Assembly (NCBI GenBank): GCA_003152315.1
Contig: PLZV01000037.1
Coordinates: 126,820 to 190,819 of the forward strand
Direction of reading: 5' to 3'
Source: Verrucomicrobiota bacterium
GTDB lineage: Bacteria > Verrucomicrobiota > Verrucomicrobiia > Palsa-1439
DNA length: 64,000 nucleotides
In this document: positions 6,951-16,105 of the stretch, piece by piece
Layout of the letters: every line of letters begins with the position of its first letter
How positions within the stretch are numbered: the first letter of the stretch is position 1
Translations under genes and position numbers: made by a program
Notes under the pieces: generated by a model
What the model was told of the DNA's origin: nothing
What the model saw: only the letters and a program-made list of their open reading frames with translations
Databases searched by the model: none

Positions 6951-7745
6951 CTATTGCGTGCCGAGCTTGGCGAGCAGGCCCTTGTCGCGAGCGACTTCAA
7001 ACATGTAGTTGAAGAACAGACCCGCGCCGATCAGGTACACCACGTTCAGCCCGAACGCCCACATCATCTCGTGCGTGGAAAGTCCTTCCCCGCGCAGCAC
7101 CTGCCGCATCCCCTCGAAGACATACGTCGCCGGAATGGCCCGCGAGATTGGCTGGATCCACTTCGGCAATACGCTGAGCGGATAAAAAACCGCGCAAATG
7201 GGCTGGATGAGAAACGGAATGCCCCATGCCAGCGCTTCGGCGGATTGGCCCCAGCGCATGATGAGCGCCGTGGTGATCATCCCCACCGCCCAACCCATCA
7301 GCAGCAGGCTGGCAAAGAGGGGAATGAGCGGAAGACCCATTTGAAACAGGTTCCAATGATAGAACCATAACGCCAGCCCGGCCAGGATCCCCACCGTCAC
7401 CAGGATCTTCACGAAGCCAACAATGTAGGTCGCCACGATGAATTCGCTGACGCGAATGGGTGAGACGAAAAGATTGAGGAGATTGCGCGCCCAGATGTCT
7501 TCGAGGAACGAAATGGTCACGGCCTGTTGTGCGCGGTACAGGATGTCCCAAAAAATCATCGAGCCGAGTAGGAATGTGACCAGCGCCGGCGGCTGGTGTT
7601 CCAGTTTTTGGAGGTAGACCGTGATAAAACCCCACACCAGCAAATCCATCACGGGCCAGAAGAACATTTCGGCCACGCGCGGCACACTGCGCGTGTAGAG
7701 GAAGGTGTAGCGCAACACGAGTGCGCGAATGTGACCCCAGTTCAT
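6951..7745 (-). CDS. ABC-2 type transporter permease
   Basis: Integral membrane subunit of an ABC exporter, 264 residues with about six transmembrane segments. The N-terminus (MNWGHIRALVLRYTFLYTRS) and the motif FWPVMDLLVWGF are typical of ABC-2 permeases, as is the C-terminal half with PLSVLPKWIQPISRAIPATYVFEGMR cut by short loops. It overlaps the ATP-binding gene by 4 bases (ATGA), so the two are translationally coupled and form one transporter. The substrate is unknown; relatives export polysaccharide, lipids or drugs. The start at 7745 is fixed by the overlap. Confidence 0.9.
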   Translation of the reverse strand: MNWGHIRALVLRYTFLYTRSVPRVAEMFFWPVMDLLVWGFITVYLQKLEHQPPALVTFLLGSMIFWDILYRAQQAVTISFLEDIWARNLLNLFVSPIRVSEFIVATYIVGFVKILVTVGILAGLALWFYHWNLFQMGLPLIPLFASLLLMGWAVGMITTALIMRWGQSAEALAWGIPFLIQPICAVFYPLSVLPKWIQPISRAIPATYVFEGMRQVLRGEGLSTHEMMWAFGLNVVYLIGAGLFFNYMFEVARDKGLLAKLGTQ

Positions 7746-8503
7746 CGCGCCTCCTCTCCGCCGCCGGCCAGCACGTCGCCGCCGCGCGCGACGCTGATGA
7801 AGACATCCTCCAGCGACGTTTGCTTGAACTTGTCCTTCACTTCTTGCGGCGTGCCCTCCGCAATGATGCGGCCCTTGTGCATGAACAGCACGCGATCGCA
7901 GACCTCCTCGACGTCGCGCATATTGTGCGAGGTGTAAACCATCGTGATCTGCCGTTCACTCTGGATGCGCCGTAAAAGCTTGCGCACTTTGTCCGCAATG
8001 TCGGGATCCAAACTGGCGGTCGGTTCATCCAGCATCAACAACTCGGGATCGTTCAGCAGCGACTTGCACAGATTCACGCGCGTGGATTCGCCCGATGACA
8101 GGTTACCCGTGATTTTGGTCCGCAGGTGCGTGATCTCGAACATCTCGAGCAGGGCATCGATTTTCTGGCGATGGTCACGGACGCCGTAAATCATGGCGAA
8201 AATGAGCAGGTTCTCCCAGACCTTGAGGTTCGAGGGCAGCCCGGTGTACGCCGAGGAAAAATTGGAGCGCTGGAGGATCTCGATGCGGTGCCGCTCGAGG
8301 TCCTTGCCAAAAATCGTGACTTTCCCTCCTGACGGCTTGATCAACCCGAGCAGGATTTGGATCGTGGTGGTCTTGCCCGCGCCGTTGGCGCCGAGGACCC
8401 CGACGATCTCCCCGCGCGGCACCGTGAACGACACGTCCGCCACGGCCACCGTGCCGGCAAATTCTTTGCGAAGATTCTGGACCTCGACAAGGATCTCAGC
8501 CAT
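7742..8503 (-). CDS. ABC transporter ATP-binding protein
   Basis: Nucleotide-binding subunit, 253 residues, partner of the ABC-2 permease downstream. Walker A is GANGAGKTT near residue 38; the signature is LSSGESTRVNL near 136, with Ser in place of the usual first Gly of LSGGQ; Walker B is LLMLDEPTAS near 156; and the H-loop lies in YTSHNM near 192. This is the layout of the ABCA/DrrA-like group that works with ABC-2 permeases. The operon starts here. The gap to the next minus-strand gene is only 17 bases, so all three may be one transcript. Confidence 0.93.
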   Translation of the reverse strand: MAEILVEVQNLRKEFAGTVAVADVSFTVPRGEIVGVLGANGAGKTTTIQILLGLIKPSGGKVTIFGKDLERHRIEILQRSNFSSAYTGLPSNLKVWENLLIFAMIYGVRDHRQKIDALLEMFEITHLRTKITGNLSSGESTRVNLCKSLLNDPELLMLDEPTASLDPDIADKVRKLLRRIQSERQITMVYTSHNMRDVEEVCDRVLFMHKGRIIAEGTPQEVKDKFKQTSLEDVFISVARGGDVLAGGGEEAR

Positions 8504-8520
8504 GCGCGCGTTCCACCCCG

Positions 8521-10170
8521 CTAGGAGGCGATGGGCGTGTTCGGATTCAGATCGCCATCCTCTGCGGCCGTTGGAGCCGTCTCCTCGGCGGGTGGCGGTT
8601 CCACAGGCGTCTCGGTCGCCGCCGGAGCCGGTGACTCCGCTACATTCTCGGCAGGAGTCTCGGGTGCGGCAGTCTTCGGTTTTTTCGTCGAAACCTGCTG
8701 CGGCGGTTTGTCAGCCAGTGCCCACAAACGACCGTCCGAGAACTCGACCACGTAACCGTCCTGGATCAGCCAATGAAGGTCGGCCAGCAGCCGATCTTCC
8801 GCAGACGGCATCACCAGAGCCGGAGTAGCGGGGGCATTGACCTCCGCAGTCAAACCGGATGCGATCGCAACGGTGTCACCCGTCGGTGCTGGAGCCGGGG
8901 CTGGTGCGGCCGGCGGTGGTACAAAATGCTCGATCAACCGCTTGCGTTTGCAGCCGACATGCTCGCGCAAGAACAGGATGATCTTCTGGATCTGTTCCGA
9001 GAGATGCCCGATGGACTCGAACCGTTGCGGCTTGATGCGACTGATGAACGTGATGCCTTTCGGGTCTTTGAAGAAGTGGAAGCCTTCATGACGAAGACGA
9101 CCACGCATTTCGTTCGCGGTCTTCAACGGAAACTTGCGTTCCTGCTCCCACGCCAGTCGAACGGTCTCAAGGAGCGCGGGATTTTGCAGCTGGCGGCTGG
9201 CAGTGCCGCTGATCCGCACTTCAGGCGCGGATGTGACAAACTTCGCCAGATGATTCTCGACGAAATGTTTTTCCACTTCGTCACGGGTGGAGAACGTTTT
9301 CGGCTCGGCATCGAGAAGGCACTCGTACTCGGTCTTGAAGCTCATCGAATCCACCCACGCCTTGACCGCTTCGGGGTCCTTCACGGTCTGGATGCGCGAC
9401 TTGAACTCCTCAAAGTGCATGTGCCGCAATCGCTGCTGGTGATGCCGGACCAATCGGCTCTGGTACTCATGATAATTCGGCGGGCCGAGCCACACTCCCG
9501 TCAGGCCGCACCGATTCACAAACGTGAAATTGCCTTTCGGCGGATCGATGGGCGTCTTCTTTTCCTTGAGGATCATCGCGGCATGCTGGCGCAGCGCGAA
9601 TCGCACCGCTTCGTCCTGTCGCAAAAACACGCTCTCGCCCGGCGTCACCAGAAACAGCGGCTCGGGAGTGCCACTCGCCATGGGCGGACGGGTGAACTTC
9701 ACCACATGTCGCTCGGGTTTGTTAAGGACGAGCTTGGCGATGTCAAACAAGGTATACGCCCGCTGCGTTTGTTTCATCGCCTCAACCATCCCGGCGAAGC
9801 CCTTGTCTTCCGGCTGGAACGCGACCTCAATCGGCAGAGTGGGTGGGGCTGACGGCGCAGCGGGTGGGCGTTCCGCATCACGGCGCGGCGGCGGCCCACT
9901 GCGGCGCTGCTCGGGACGTGGTCCGCGGCGGTCGCCGGACTCGGGTGGCCTCGGCGGACGTGGTCGCTGGTCGCGGTCATTGCTGCGACGGCGGTCACCA
10001 TCGGGACGGCGGCCCTCGCCGCGTCGCGGTCCGCGGTCTCCGCCGGAATGATCGGCGTAGGACTTGCCGGATGACTTGACCCATTGCGGGGTTAGCTCCA
10101 GTTCCTCCAGTGGCAACGCCTCGTCTTCCGCGGGCGTTGTGTTCGCTACCGGTGAATCACTCTCTGTCAT
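8521..10170 (-). CDS. Basic protein of unknown function with a disordered Arg/Pro-rich N-terminus
   Basis: A 549-residue protein I cannot assign. Residues about 50-115 are a low-complexity Arg/Pro/Gly/Asp stretch like those of RNA-binding proteins. Residues about 120-400 form a conserved-looking globular part with many His, Arg and aromatic residues (RLVRHHQQRLRHMHFEEF near 235; HEGFHFFKDPKGITF near 352). Near 395-415 (HVGCKRKRLIEHF) and 463-485 (LADLHWLIQDGYVVEFSDGRL) two pieces look like halves of a winged helix interrupted by a Pro/Ala-rich insert. The tail is acidic and Pro/Ala-rich. Start ATG 10170, with TATAGT upstream as a possible -10. A nucleic-acid-binding role is inference only. 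Confidence 0.72.
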   Translation of the reverse strand: MTESDSPVANTTPAEDEALPLEELELTPQWVKSSGKSYADHSGGDRGPRRGEGRRPDGDRRRSNDRDQRPRPPRPPESGDRRGPRPEQRRSGPPPRRDAERPPAAPSAPPTLPIEVAFQPEDKGFAGMVEAMKQTQRAYTLFDIAKLVLNKPERHVVKFTRPPMASGTPEPLFLVTPGESVFLRQDEAVRFALRQHAAMILKEKKTPIDPPKGNFTFVNRCGLTGVWLGPPNYHEYQSRLVRHHQQRLRHMHFEEFKSRIQTVKDPEAVKAWVDSMSFKTEYECLLDAEPKTFSTRDEVEKHFVENHLAKFVTSAPEVRISGTASRQLQNPALLETVRLAWEQERKFPLKTANEMRGRLRHEGFHFFKDPKGITFISRIKPQRFESIGHLSEQIQKIILFLREHVGCKRKRLIEHFVPPPAAPAPAPAPTGDTVAIASGLTAEVNAPATPALVMPSAEDRLLADLHWLIQDGYVVEFSDGRLWALADKPPQQVSTKKPKTAAPETPAENVAESPAPAATETPVEPPPAEETAPTAAEDGDLNPNTPIAS

Positions 10171-10238
10171 GAAAATTCAAGGCTCTAAAACTATACCACA
10201 AGACGCTGGAAGGCCATCCAATTTAGCTGTGACTTGAA

Positions 10239-11639
10239 GTGACAAATCAGCTAACGTCCCGTCCCGTGGTCACGATCCAAAAATATCTTTCGCAAAATCG
10301 TCGCCCGTTCGTCGAGCAACTTAAATCACTGGTGCGTTTCCCCAGCGTTTCAACCCAGCCGGAGCACCGACATGACGTATTAAGCTGTGCGGACTGGCTC
10401 GCCAGACATTTTCGCACCTTGGGGCTGGATGTCAAACTGTACCCGACGAAAGGGAATCCAATTTTAGTGGCACGCACGCCACCGATGCGCGGCCCCAAAG
10501 TTCCGAGCGTGCTCATCTACGGGCACTACGATGTCCAACCGCCGGAGCCGCTCGAGTTGTGGAAGACCTCGCCGTTCGAACCCGTGGAGCGCGCCGGCAA
10601 ACTTTTTGGACGCGGCGCCTCCGACAACAAGGGACAGTTCTTCGCGCACGTCAAGGCGGTTGAAGCATACCTAAAAACGCACACGCCACTTCCCGTAAAT
10701 GTGACGTTCCTTATCGAAGGCGAGGAGGAAGTCGGCAGCCTGAACCTCATGTCATTCGTGAAACAGCGCGCGAAGCAATTGCGCGCAGATTACATCATTG
10801 TTTCCGACACTTCGATGTTTTCGAAGGACCACCCGACGATTACGTATGCCACCCGTGGCATCGCCGCGCTCGAAGTCCGCGTGGACGGGCCGTCACGCGA
10901 CCTGCATTCCGGCGTGTTTGGCGGCAGCGTGGCGAATCCAGTGATGACCTTGGCCCGGTTGCTGGCCGCCTGTGTGGACGCGAACGGTCACGTTGTGGTG
11001 CCAGGTTTTTATGATGACGTGCGTCCGCTGGAAAAATGGGAGTGCGAACAATTTCGCGGTCTCCCCTTCAACGAGCGCGCCTACGCCCGCTTCCTCGGGG
11101 TGCCATCTCTCGTGGGTGAGAAGGGATACACGACGCTCGAAAGGCGCTGGGCCCGGCCGACGTTCGAGATCAATGGAATCTCCGGCGGCTATCAGGGACC
11201 CGGAACCAAGACCATTGTGCCGGCCTGGGCAGGAGCCAAGATTACGTGCCGACTTGTTCCCAACCAGAAACCGGAAGCGATCGCGCAACTCGTGACGCGG
11301 CATCTGCGGCGGGTCTGCCCATCTTCCGTGCGGTTGACCACTACGCCAGGCCATCATTCCCATCCCTTTCACGAATCCCCGCGCGGTCGTGGAGCGAAGG
11401 CGGCGGCAGTCGCATTGCGAAAAGCGTTTGGTAGCGAGCCAGTATTCGCGAGGGAAGGCGGCTCGCTGCCGATCCTCGACGTCTTCAAGCGGCACTTGCG
11501 CGGCGAGATCATTTTGGTCGGGCTCGGGTTGCCCGACGACAACTGGCATTCGCCCAATGAGAAGATGGACTTGGCCAATTTTCACCGCGGCATTGCCATG
11601 AGCGCCGAACTGTTGCGCGAATTGGGGACGGCGCACTAG
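10239..11639 (+). CDS. M20-family metallopeptidase (dipeptidase-like)
   Basis: Cytosolic zinc peptidase of the ArgE/DapE/CPG2 family, 466 residues, close to the usual length of bacterial M20 dipeptidases. Metal and active-site motifs are in order: GHYDVQPP near residue 95 (metal His, catalytic Asp), GRGASDNKG near 127 (bridging Asp), EGEEEVGS near 168 (catalytic Glu and metal Glu), and an Asp in VSDTSMF near 194. The dimerisation domain follows from about 215 to 345. The start is a GTG at 10239; no strong ribosome-binding site is visible. It is divergent from the 549-residue protein gene. The substrate cannot be read from sequence, but an Xaa-His or general dipeptidase is likely. Confidence 0.9.
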   Translation: MTNQLTSRPVVTIQKYLSQNRRPFVEQLKSLVRFPSVSTQPEHRHDVLSCADWLARHFRTLGLDVKLYPTKGNPILVARTPPMRGPKVPSVLIYGHYDVQPPEPLELWKTSPFEPVERAGKLFGRGASDNKGQFFAHVKAVEAYLKTHTPLPVNVTFLIEGEEEVGSLNLMSFVKQRAKQLRADYIIVSDTSMFSKDHPTITYATRGIAALEVRVDGPSRDLHSGVFGGSVANPVMTLARLLAACVDANGHVVVPGFYDDVRPLEKWECEQFRGLPFNERAYARFLGVPSLVGEKGYTTLERRWARPTFEINGISGGYQGPGTKTIVPAWAGAKITCRLVPNQKPEAIAQLVTRHLRRVCPSSVRLTTTPGHHSHPFHESPRGRGAKAAAVALRKAFGSEPVFAREGGSLPILDVFKRHLRGEIILVGLGLPDDNWHSPNEKMDLANFHRGIAMSAELLRELGTAH

Positions 11640-11693
11640 AGAGTTTGTACTTCCACAACGAAAACCGGCCTCGTATAACTCCACAGGGATTTC

Positions 11694-14600
11694 ATGAAAA
11701 CGCAGGGCTACTACCGACTTCCAACAATTCATAACAGCACAGTTGTATTTGTCAGCGACGACGATCTCTGGACGGTTTCCGCCGATGGCGGGATCGCCCG
11801 ACGGCTCACCTCCGGCCTCGGCTCGGTCAGCCATCCCGCGCTCTCGCGCGATGGCAAATGGCTGGCGTTCAGCGGACGCGACGAAGGCAGCCTGGAAGTG
11901 TACGTCATGCCCGCCGAAGGCGGCGAAGCGCGGAGACTCACGTATTTGGGGGCGAACACGCTGGTCGTCGGGTGGACTGATTCAGGCAGGATAGTTTTCA
12001 ACAGCAACGCGCAGCAGCCTTTCGGCAGCCCCCCGCGGTTGTGGAACATTGGGCTGGATGGCGGCGCGCCGGAATTGCTGCCGACAGGACCCGCCCAGTC
12101 GATTTCGTTCGGGCCGAACGGCGGCTGCGTCATCGGTCGCAACGCGCTCGATCCTGCGCGCTGGAAGCGTTATCGGGGCGGCACGGCGGGCGATCTGTGG
12201 ATCGACCCGACCGGCAAGGGGCAGTTCCGCCGGCTGATCCAACTGAAAGGCAATCTCTCCCGTCCGCTGTGGATCGGTTCGCGCATCTATTTTCTTTCGG
12301 ACCACGAATCGGTCGGCAATCTCTGGTCCTGTACGTCAACCGGCAAGGGCCTGAAGCGGCATACGCGCCACGAAGACTTCTACGCGCGCAATCCTGCGAC
12401 CGATGGACGCCGCATCGTTTACCACGCGGGCGCGGACCTGTTTGTGTTCGATCCCGCCACGAACGCGACGGCCCGGATCGAGATGGAGTACGACAGTCCG
12501 CGTACGCAACGGCAACGAAAGTTCGTGGATCCGGCGAAGTACTTGGACACTTTCGAACCGCATCCGCAGGGCCACCTGCTTGCGCTCGGCACGCGTGGGA
12601 AATGTTTCACGATGGGGAATTGGGAGGGGCCGGTCCTGCAGCATGGCGACGTGGACGCTGCGCGCCATCGCCTGCCACGCTGGCTCCATGACGGCAAGCG
12701 GATCGCGCTCGTCAGCGACGCGGAGGGCGAAGAGACCCTCGAGATCCATGGTACGGACGGTCTTGCGAAGACAACGCGCCTGAGCGGACTCGACATCGGT
12801 CGGGTCATCGACATGCGCGAGGACCCGAAGGCCGATCAAGTTGCGCTCTCGAACCACCGCAATGAATTGCTGCTCGTTGACTTGAAGTCCCGCAAGACCC
12901 GCGTGCTGGATAAAAGCGCGTGGGCGCAGATCGCGGGGTTCGATTGGTCGCCGGATGGACGCTGGATTGCCTACAGTTGCGCGCTGAGCCAGCACACGTC
13001 GGCGATTCGGGTGTGCGAAGTGAAAACGGGGAAGGTGCATCCGGTCACCCAACCCGTGCTGCAGGACGTTTCACCGTCGTTCGATCCCGCCGGCAAGTTT
13101 TTGTATTTCCTCTCGTACCGCGAGTTTGATCCGGTCTACGACAATCTCCACTTCGACCTCGGCTTTCCGCGCGGCGTGAAGCCGTATCTGGTAACGCTGC
13201 GCAAAGACATTCCCTCGCCGTTCGTTCCCGTGCCGAAGCCGCCAGAGGAAAAAAAGGACGAGGCGAAGGCCAAGGCGGACGCCAAGAAAAACGCGGTGGT
13301 GGCGATTGATTTCGACGGCATCGAGTCACGCATCCTGGCGTTTCCGGTGGAGGATGGCCGCTACCAACAGATCGCGGGCATTCATGGCAAGGTGTTGTTC
13401 ACTTCATTGCCAATTGAAGGCAGCCTGCATGGCGACAACTGGCCGCCGTCCCCCGAACCCCAAGGGAAGGCCACGTTGGAAGTGTTCGATTTTGAGACCC
13501 AAAAGGCGGAGGAACTTGTCGACAAGATGTCGTACTTCGTGTTGTCTGCCGATCGCAAGACACTGGTCTATCGCGCGGGCCGTCGCTTGCGGGTGCTGAA
13601 GGCCGGGGAAAAACCGGACGAGAAAATGGCGAAGGAACCGTCCGGCAAAAAGAGCGGGTGGATTGATTTGGGCCGCATCAAGGTTTCCGTCAAACCGCCG
13701 GCGGAGTGGCGGCAGATGTACCGCGAAGCATGGCGGCTGCAACGCGATCATTTTTGGACCGCGGACATGTCGAAGGTGAATTGGCAGGCGGTGTACGACC
13801 GTTACCTGCCGCTGGTCGAGCGCATCGCGACCCGCGCGGAATTTTCCGACCTGATGTGGGAGATGCAGGGTGAACTCGGCACGTCGCACGCCTACGAATT
13901 TGGCGGCGACCACCGGCAGCCGCCGCGTTACGACCTCGGTCTACTCGGCGCGGATTTTGTTTACGATTCGACGGTCAAGGCGTGGAAGATCAAGCACATT
14001 GTCCGGGGCGATCCATGGGACGTGCAGGGCCGCTCCTCGCTGGCTGCGCCCGCCGTCAATGTGCACGTGGGCGACACAATGCTGGCGATTGGTGGACACC
14101 ATCTCAATGCCGAGACACACCCGAATGCCCTGCTCGTGAACCAATCGGATGCGGAAGTGCTGATTACTGTCGGCGACGTCAAAGGCAAAGCGGGGCGCAC
14201 GGTCACGGTGAAGACGCTGGCGAGCGAGTTCCCGGCACGCTATCGCGAATGGGTCGAAACAAATCGCCGCCTCGTGCATGAGGGCACGAAAGGGCGGGTG
14301 GGGTATGTGCACATCCCCAACATGGGGCCACAAGGGTATTCCGAGTTTCATCGCTATTTCCTCAGCGAGATCGACCGCGAAGGACTGGTGGTGGACGTGA
14401 GATTCAACGGTGGCGGACACGTGTCGGAGTTGATCCTCGAAAAACTGGCGCGTCGCCGCATCGCCTACAACCAATCCCGCTGGTCCAATGTCCAGCCCTA
14501 TCCCGTCGATTCCGTGGCGGGGCCGATGGTGGCCATCACGAACGAGTACGCGGGCTCCGACGGCGACATTTTCTCGCACGGGTTCAAGCTTCTGAAACTC

Positions 14601-14915
14601 GGGCCGCTGATCGGGAAACGCACTTGGGGCGGCGTGATCGGCATCTGGCCGCGGCATTCGCTCATGGACGGCAGTTTCACCACGCAGCCGGAATTCTCGT
14701 TCTGGTTCAAGGACGTCGGTTGGAAGGTGGAAAACTACGGGACCGACCCGGATATTGAAGTGGAAATGCGGCCGCAGGATTTTGTGGCGGGCCGCGATCC
14801 GCAGATGGAGCGCGCGCTGCAGGAAATCAACAAGGCGTTGCGGACGAATCCCCCGCGGCAACCGGACTTCGGCCAGCGTCCCGATCTCTCGGTGCCGCAT
14901 TTGTCGAAAGGTTGA
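11694..14915 (+). CDS. Tricorn-type protease (S41 family)
   Basis: Large self-compartmentalising protease homologue of 1073 residues, the usual tricorn length, which in archaea degrades peptides released by the proteasome. Residues 1-300 form a six-bladed beta-propeller (DDDLWTVSADGG, LSRDGKWLAFSG), and about 310-660 a second propeller. A charged linker (KPPEEKKDEAKAKADAKK) interrupts the second near 515. A PDZ-like region and the S41 core follow. The catalytic residues are in place: GTSHAYE near 729 (Ser-His), AGSDGD near 952 (nucleophile Ser and Asp) and PDIEVEM near 1020 (Glu). No signal peptide is seen, so it is probably cytosolic. It stands just downstream of an M20 peptidase, which fits stepwise peptide breakdown. 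Confidence 0.92.
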   Translation: MKTQGYYRLPTIHNSTVVFVSDDDLWTVSADGGIARRLTSGLGSVSHPALSRDGKWLAFSGRDEGSLEVYVMPAEGGEARRLTYLGANTLVVGWTDSGRIVFNSNAQQPFGSPPRLWNIGLDGGAPELLPTGPAQSISFGPNGGCVIGRNALDPARWKRYRGGTAGDLWIDPTGKGQFRRLIQLKGNLSRPLWIGSRIYFLSDHESVGNLWSCTSTGKGLKRHTRHEDFYARNPATDGRRIVYHAGADLFVFDPATNATARIEMEYDSPRTQRQRKFVDPAKYLDTFEPHPQGHLLALGTRGKCFTMGNWEGPVLQHGDVDAARHRLPRWLHDGKRIALVSDAEGEETLEIHGTDGLAKTTRLSGLDIGRVIDMREDPKADQVALSNHRNELLLVDLKSRKTRVLDKSAWAQIAGFDWSPDGRWIAYSCALSQHTSAIRVCEVKTGKVHPVTQPVLQDVSPSFDPAGKFLYFLSYREFDPVYDNLHFDLGFPRGVKPYLVTLRKDIPSPFVPVPKPPEEKKDEAKAKADAKKNAVVAIDFDGIESRILAFPVEDGRYQQIAGIHGKVLFTSLPIEGSLHGDNWPPSPEPQGKATLEVFDFETQKAEELVDKMSYFVLSADRKTLVYRAGRRLRVLKAGEKPDEKMAKEPSGKKSGWIDLGRIKVSVKPPAEWRQMYREAWRLQRDHFWTADMSKVNWQAVYDRYLPLVERIATRAEFSDLMWEMQGELGTSHAYEFGGDHRQPPRYDLGLLGADFVYDSTVKAWKIKHIVRGDPWDVQGRSSLAAPAVNVHVGDTMLAIGGHHLNAETHPNALLVNQSDAEVLITVGDVKGKAGRTVTVKTLASEFPARYREWVETNRRLVHEGTKGRVGYVHIPNMGPQGYSEFHRYFLSEIDREGLVVDVRFNGGGHVSELILEKLARRRIAYNQSRWSNVQPYPVDSVAGPMVAITNEYAGSDGDIFSHGFKLLKLGPLIGKRTWGGVIGIWPRHSLMDGSFTTQPEFSFWFKDVGWKVENYGTDPDIEVEMRPQDFVAGRDPQMERALQEINKALRTNPPRQPDFGQRPDLSVPHLSKG

Positions 14916-14918
14916 ACA

Positions 14919-15269
14919 ATGATGAAGGCCTGTGAACTGGCTGCCCAGGAATGTGTCCCGTGCAAAGGCGGTGTGCCACCGTTGACGGGTGAAAAGTTGC
15001 AGTCTCTCTACCGGGCCGTGAACAACGGCTGGCAACTCGTGGGCGAGCATCACCTGGAGAAGGAATATAAGTTTATGGACTTCCGTGAGGCGCTCGATTT
15101 CACGAACCGCGTCGGCGACCTGGCCGAACGGCAGAACCATCATCCCGACATCTACCTCGCATGGGGCAAGGTGAAGGTCACCATTTGGACGCACAAGATT
15201 GACGGGTTGACCGAGAGCGATTTCTTTTTCGCGGCGAAGACGGACATTCTCCTGAAGAAGGCGCGATAG
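14919..15269 (+). CDS. 4a-hydroxytetrahydrobiopterin dehydratase (PCD)
   Basis: Small enzyme of 116 residues that dehydrates 4a-hydroxytetrahydropterin, recycling the cofactor of aromatic amino acid hydroxylases. The family signature is intact: ERQNHHPDIYL near 69, then WGKVKVTIWTHKIDGLTESD, with the His-His-Pro catalytic site and the later Trp/His/Asp. The N-terminus carries two Cys residues (CVPCKGG) common in bacterial members. It starts three bases after the tricorn stop codon, so it is probably cotranscribed. ATG codons at 14919 and 14922 are both possible starts. No phenylalanine hydroxylase gene is in the window. Confidence 0.93.
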   Translation: MMKACELAAQECVPCKGGVPPLTGEKLQSLYRAVNNGWQLVGEHHLEKEYKFMDFREALDFTNRVGDLAERQNHHPDIYLAWGKVKVTIWTHKIDGLTESDFFFAAKTDILLKKAR

Positions 15270-15277
15270 GTCCACGT

Positions 15278-15955
15278 ATGTCTTCATCGGATCAGCATTC
15301 CTCACTCTTGGAAATTGACCAATACATCGAGCGGCTGTTCGTGCCGCGCGATCCGGTATTTGAACAGGCGTTGCGGGATGCGACCGAAGGCGGTTTGCCG
15401 GAAATCCATGTCTCGCCGAACGAAGGCAAGCTGCTCTATTTGCTGGCGAAGCTTTCCGGTGCCAGGCGCGTGCTCGAAATTGGTTTGCTGGGCGGCTACA
15501 GCGCGATCTGGCTGGCTCGTGCCATAGGCCCGAAAGGAAAACTGGTGACGCTGGAACTGGACGAGAACCACGTCCGTGTTGCCGGTAAGAACCTGGAGCG
15601 CGCGGGTTTGCGCTCGCTGGTGGAGATTCGACAGGGCGCTGCTGCGGCGACGCTCGAGAAAATGGTTCAGGCGGGAGAAGCGGCGTTCGATCTCGTTTTT
15701 ATCGACGCCGACAAGAACAACTATCCGGTGTATCTCGATTACGCCATGAAATTGACCCACCCCGGCAGCCTGATTCTCGGCGACAATGTCATCCGCGATG
15801 GAAAAGTCGCGCGGAGCGGCCAGACGGACCCGCTCGTGCTCGGGATTCAGGAGTTCAACCGCAAACTCGCCGCAAACCCCAAACTCGAAACGATCCTAAT
15901 CACCGTAATGCGCGAAGCCCTTGACGGCCTGGCCATCGCGCGCGTGAAGGATTGA
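15278..15955 (+). CDS. SAM-dependent O-methyltransferase (caffeoyl-CoA OMT-like)
   Basis: Class I methyltransferase of 225 residues in the Methyltransf_3 family. The SAM-binding segment is VLEIGLLGGYSAIWLA near 64, the acidic residue after strand 2 is in LVTLELDENHV near 88, and the metal-site Asp is in VFIDADKNNYP near 141, followed by GSLILGDNVI near 163. Bacterial relatives methylate catechol-type hydroxyls with a divalent metal ion. It lies 8 bases after the pterin dehydratase gene and likely shares its transcript. The natural substrate is unknown. Confidence 0.9.
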   Translation: MSSSDQHSSLLEIDQYIERLFVPRDPVFEQALRDATEGGLPEIHVSPNEGKLLYLLAKLSGARRVLEIGLLGGYSAIWLARAIGPKGKLVTLELDENHVRVAGKNLERAGLRSLVEIRQGAAAATLEKMVQAGEAAFDLVFIDADKNNYPVYLDYAMKLTHPGSLILGDNVIRDGKVARSGQTDPLVLGIQEFNRKLAANPKLETILITVMREALDGLAIARVKD

Positions 15956-15960
15956 GTCTC

Positions 15961-16061
15961 ACCCCTCACCCAGCCTCTCCCCCAAGGGGAGAGGAGATGG
16001 TCTTTTGTTGTGCTGCCCGAGTTTCCTCTCCCCTCCGGGGGAGAGGATTAAGGTGAGGGGG
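15961..16061. repeat. Nested inverted repeat (CCCTCACC...CTCTCCCC family)
   Basis: A 100-base element with perfect 9-bp outer arms CCCCTCACC (15962-15970) / GGTGAGGGG (16052-16060). It encloses two hairpins with the same stem, CCTCTCCCC / GGGGAGAGG (15974-15994 and 16025-16046). Elements of this look are widespread dispersed intergenic repeats in many bacteria. It lies between convergent genes and may also terminate transcription from both sides. Confidence 0.75.
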
Positions 16062-16105
16062 CGATCCGCAGCTTGGCGGGAGTCTGAAAACTAATTTGGT
16101 GCCGA

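Noticed and set aside
8773..9852. 359-residue plus-strand frame inside the 549-residue minus-strand gene
   Set aside because: The minus-strand frame has a promoter-like -10, coding-like third positions and the correct operon context; the plus-strand frame is composition-driven.
13941..15305. 454-residue open frame on the minus strand opposite the tricorn and pterin dehydratase genes
   Set aside because: It is the antisense shadow of two clearly recognised genes in high-GC DNA, is rich in His and Arg without domains, and has no ribosome-binding site.
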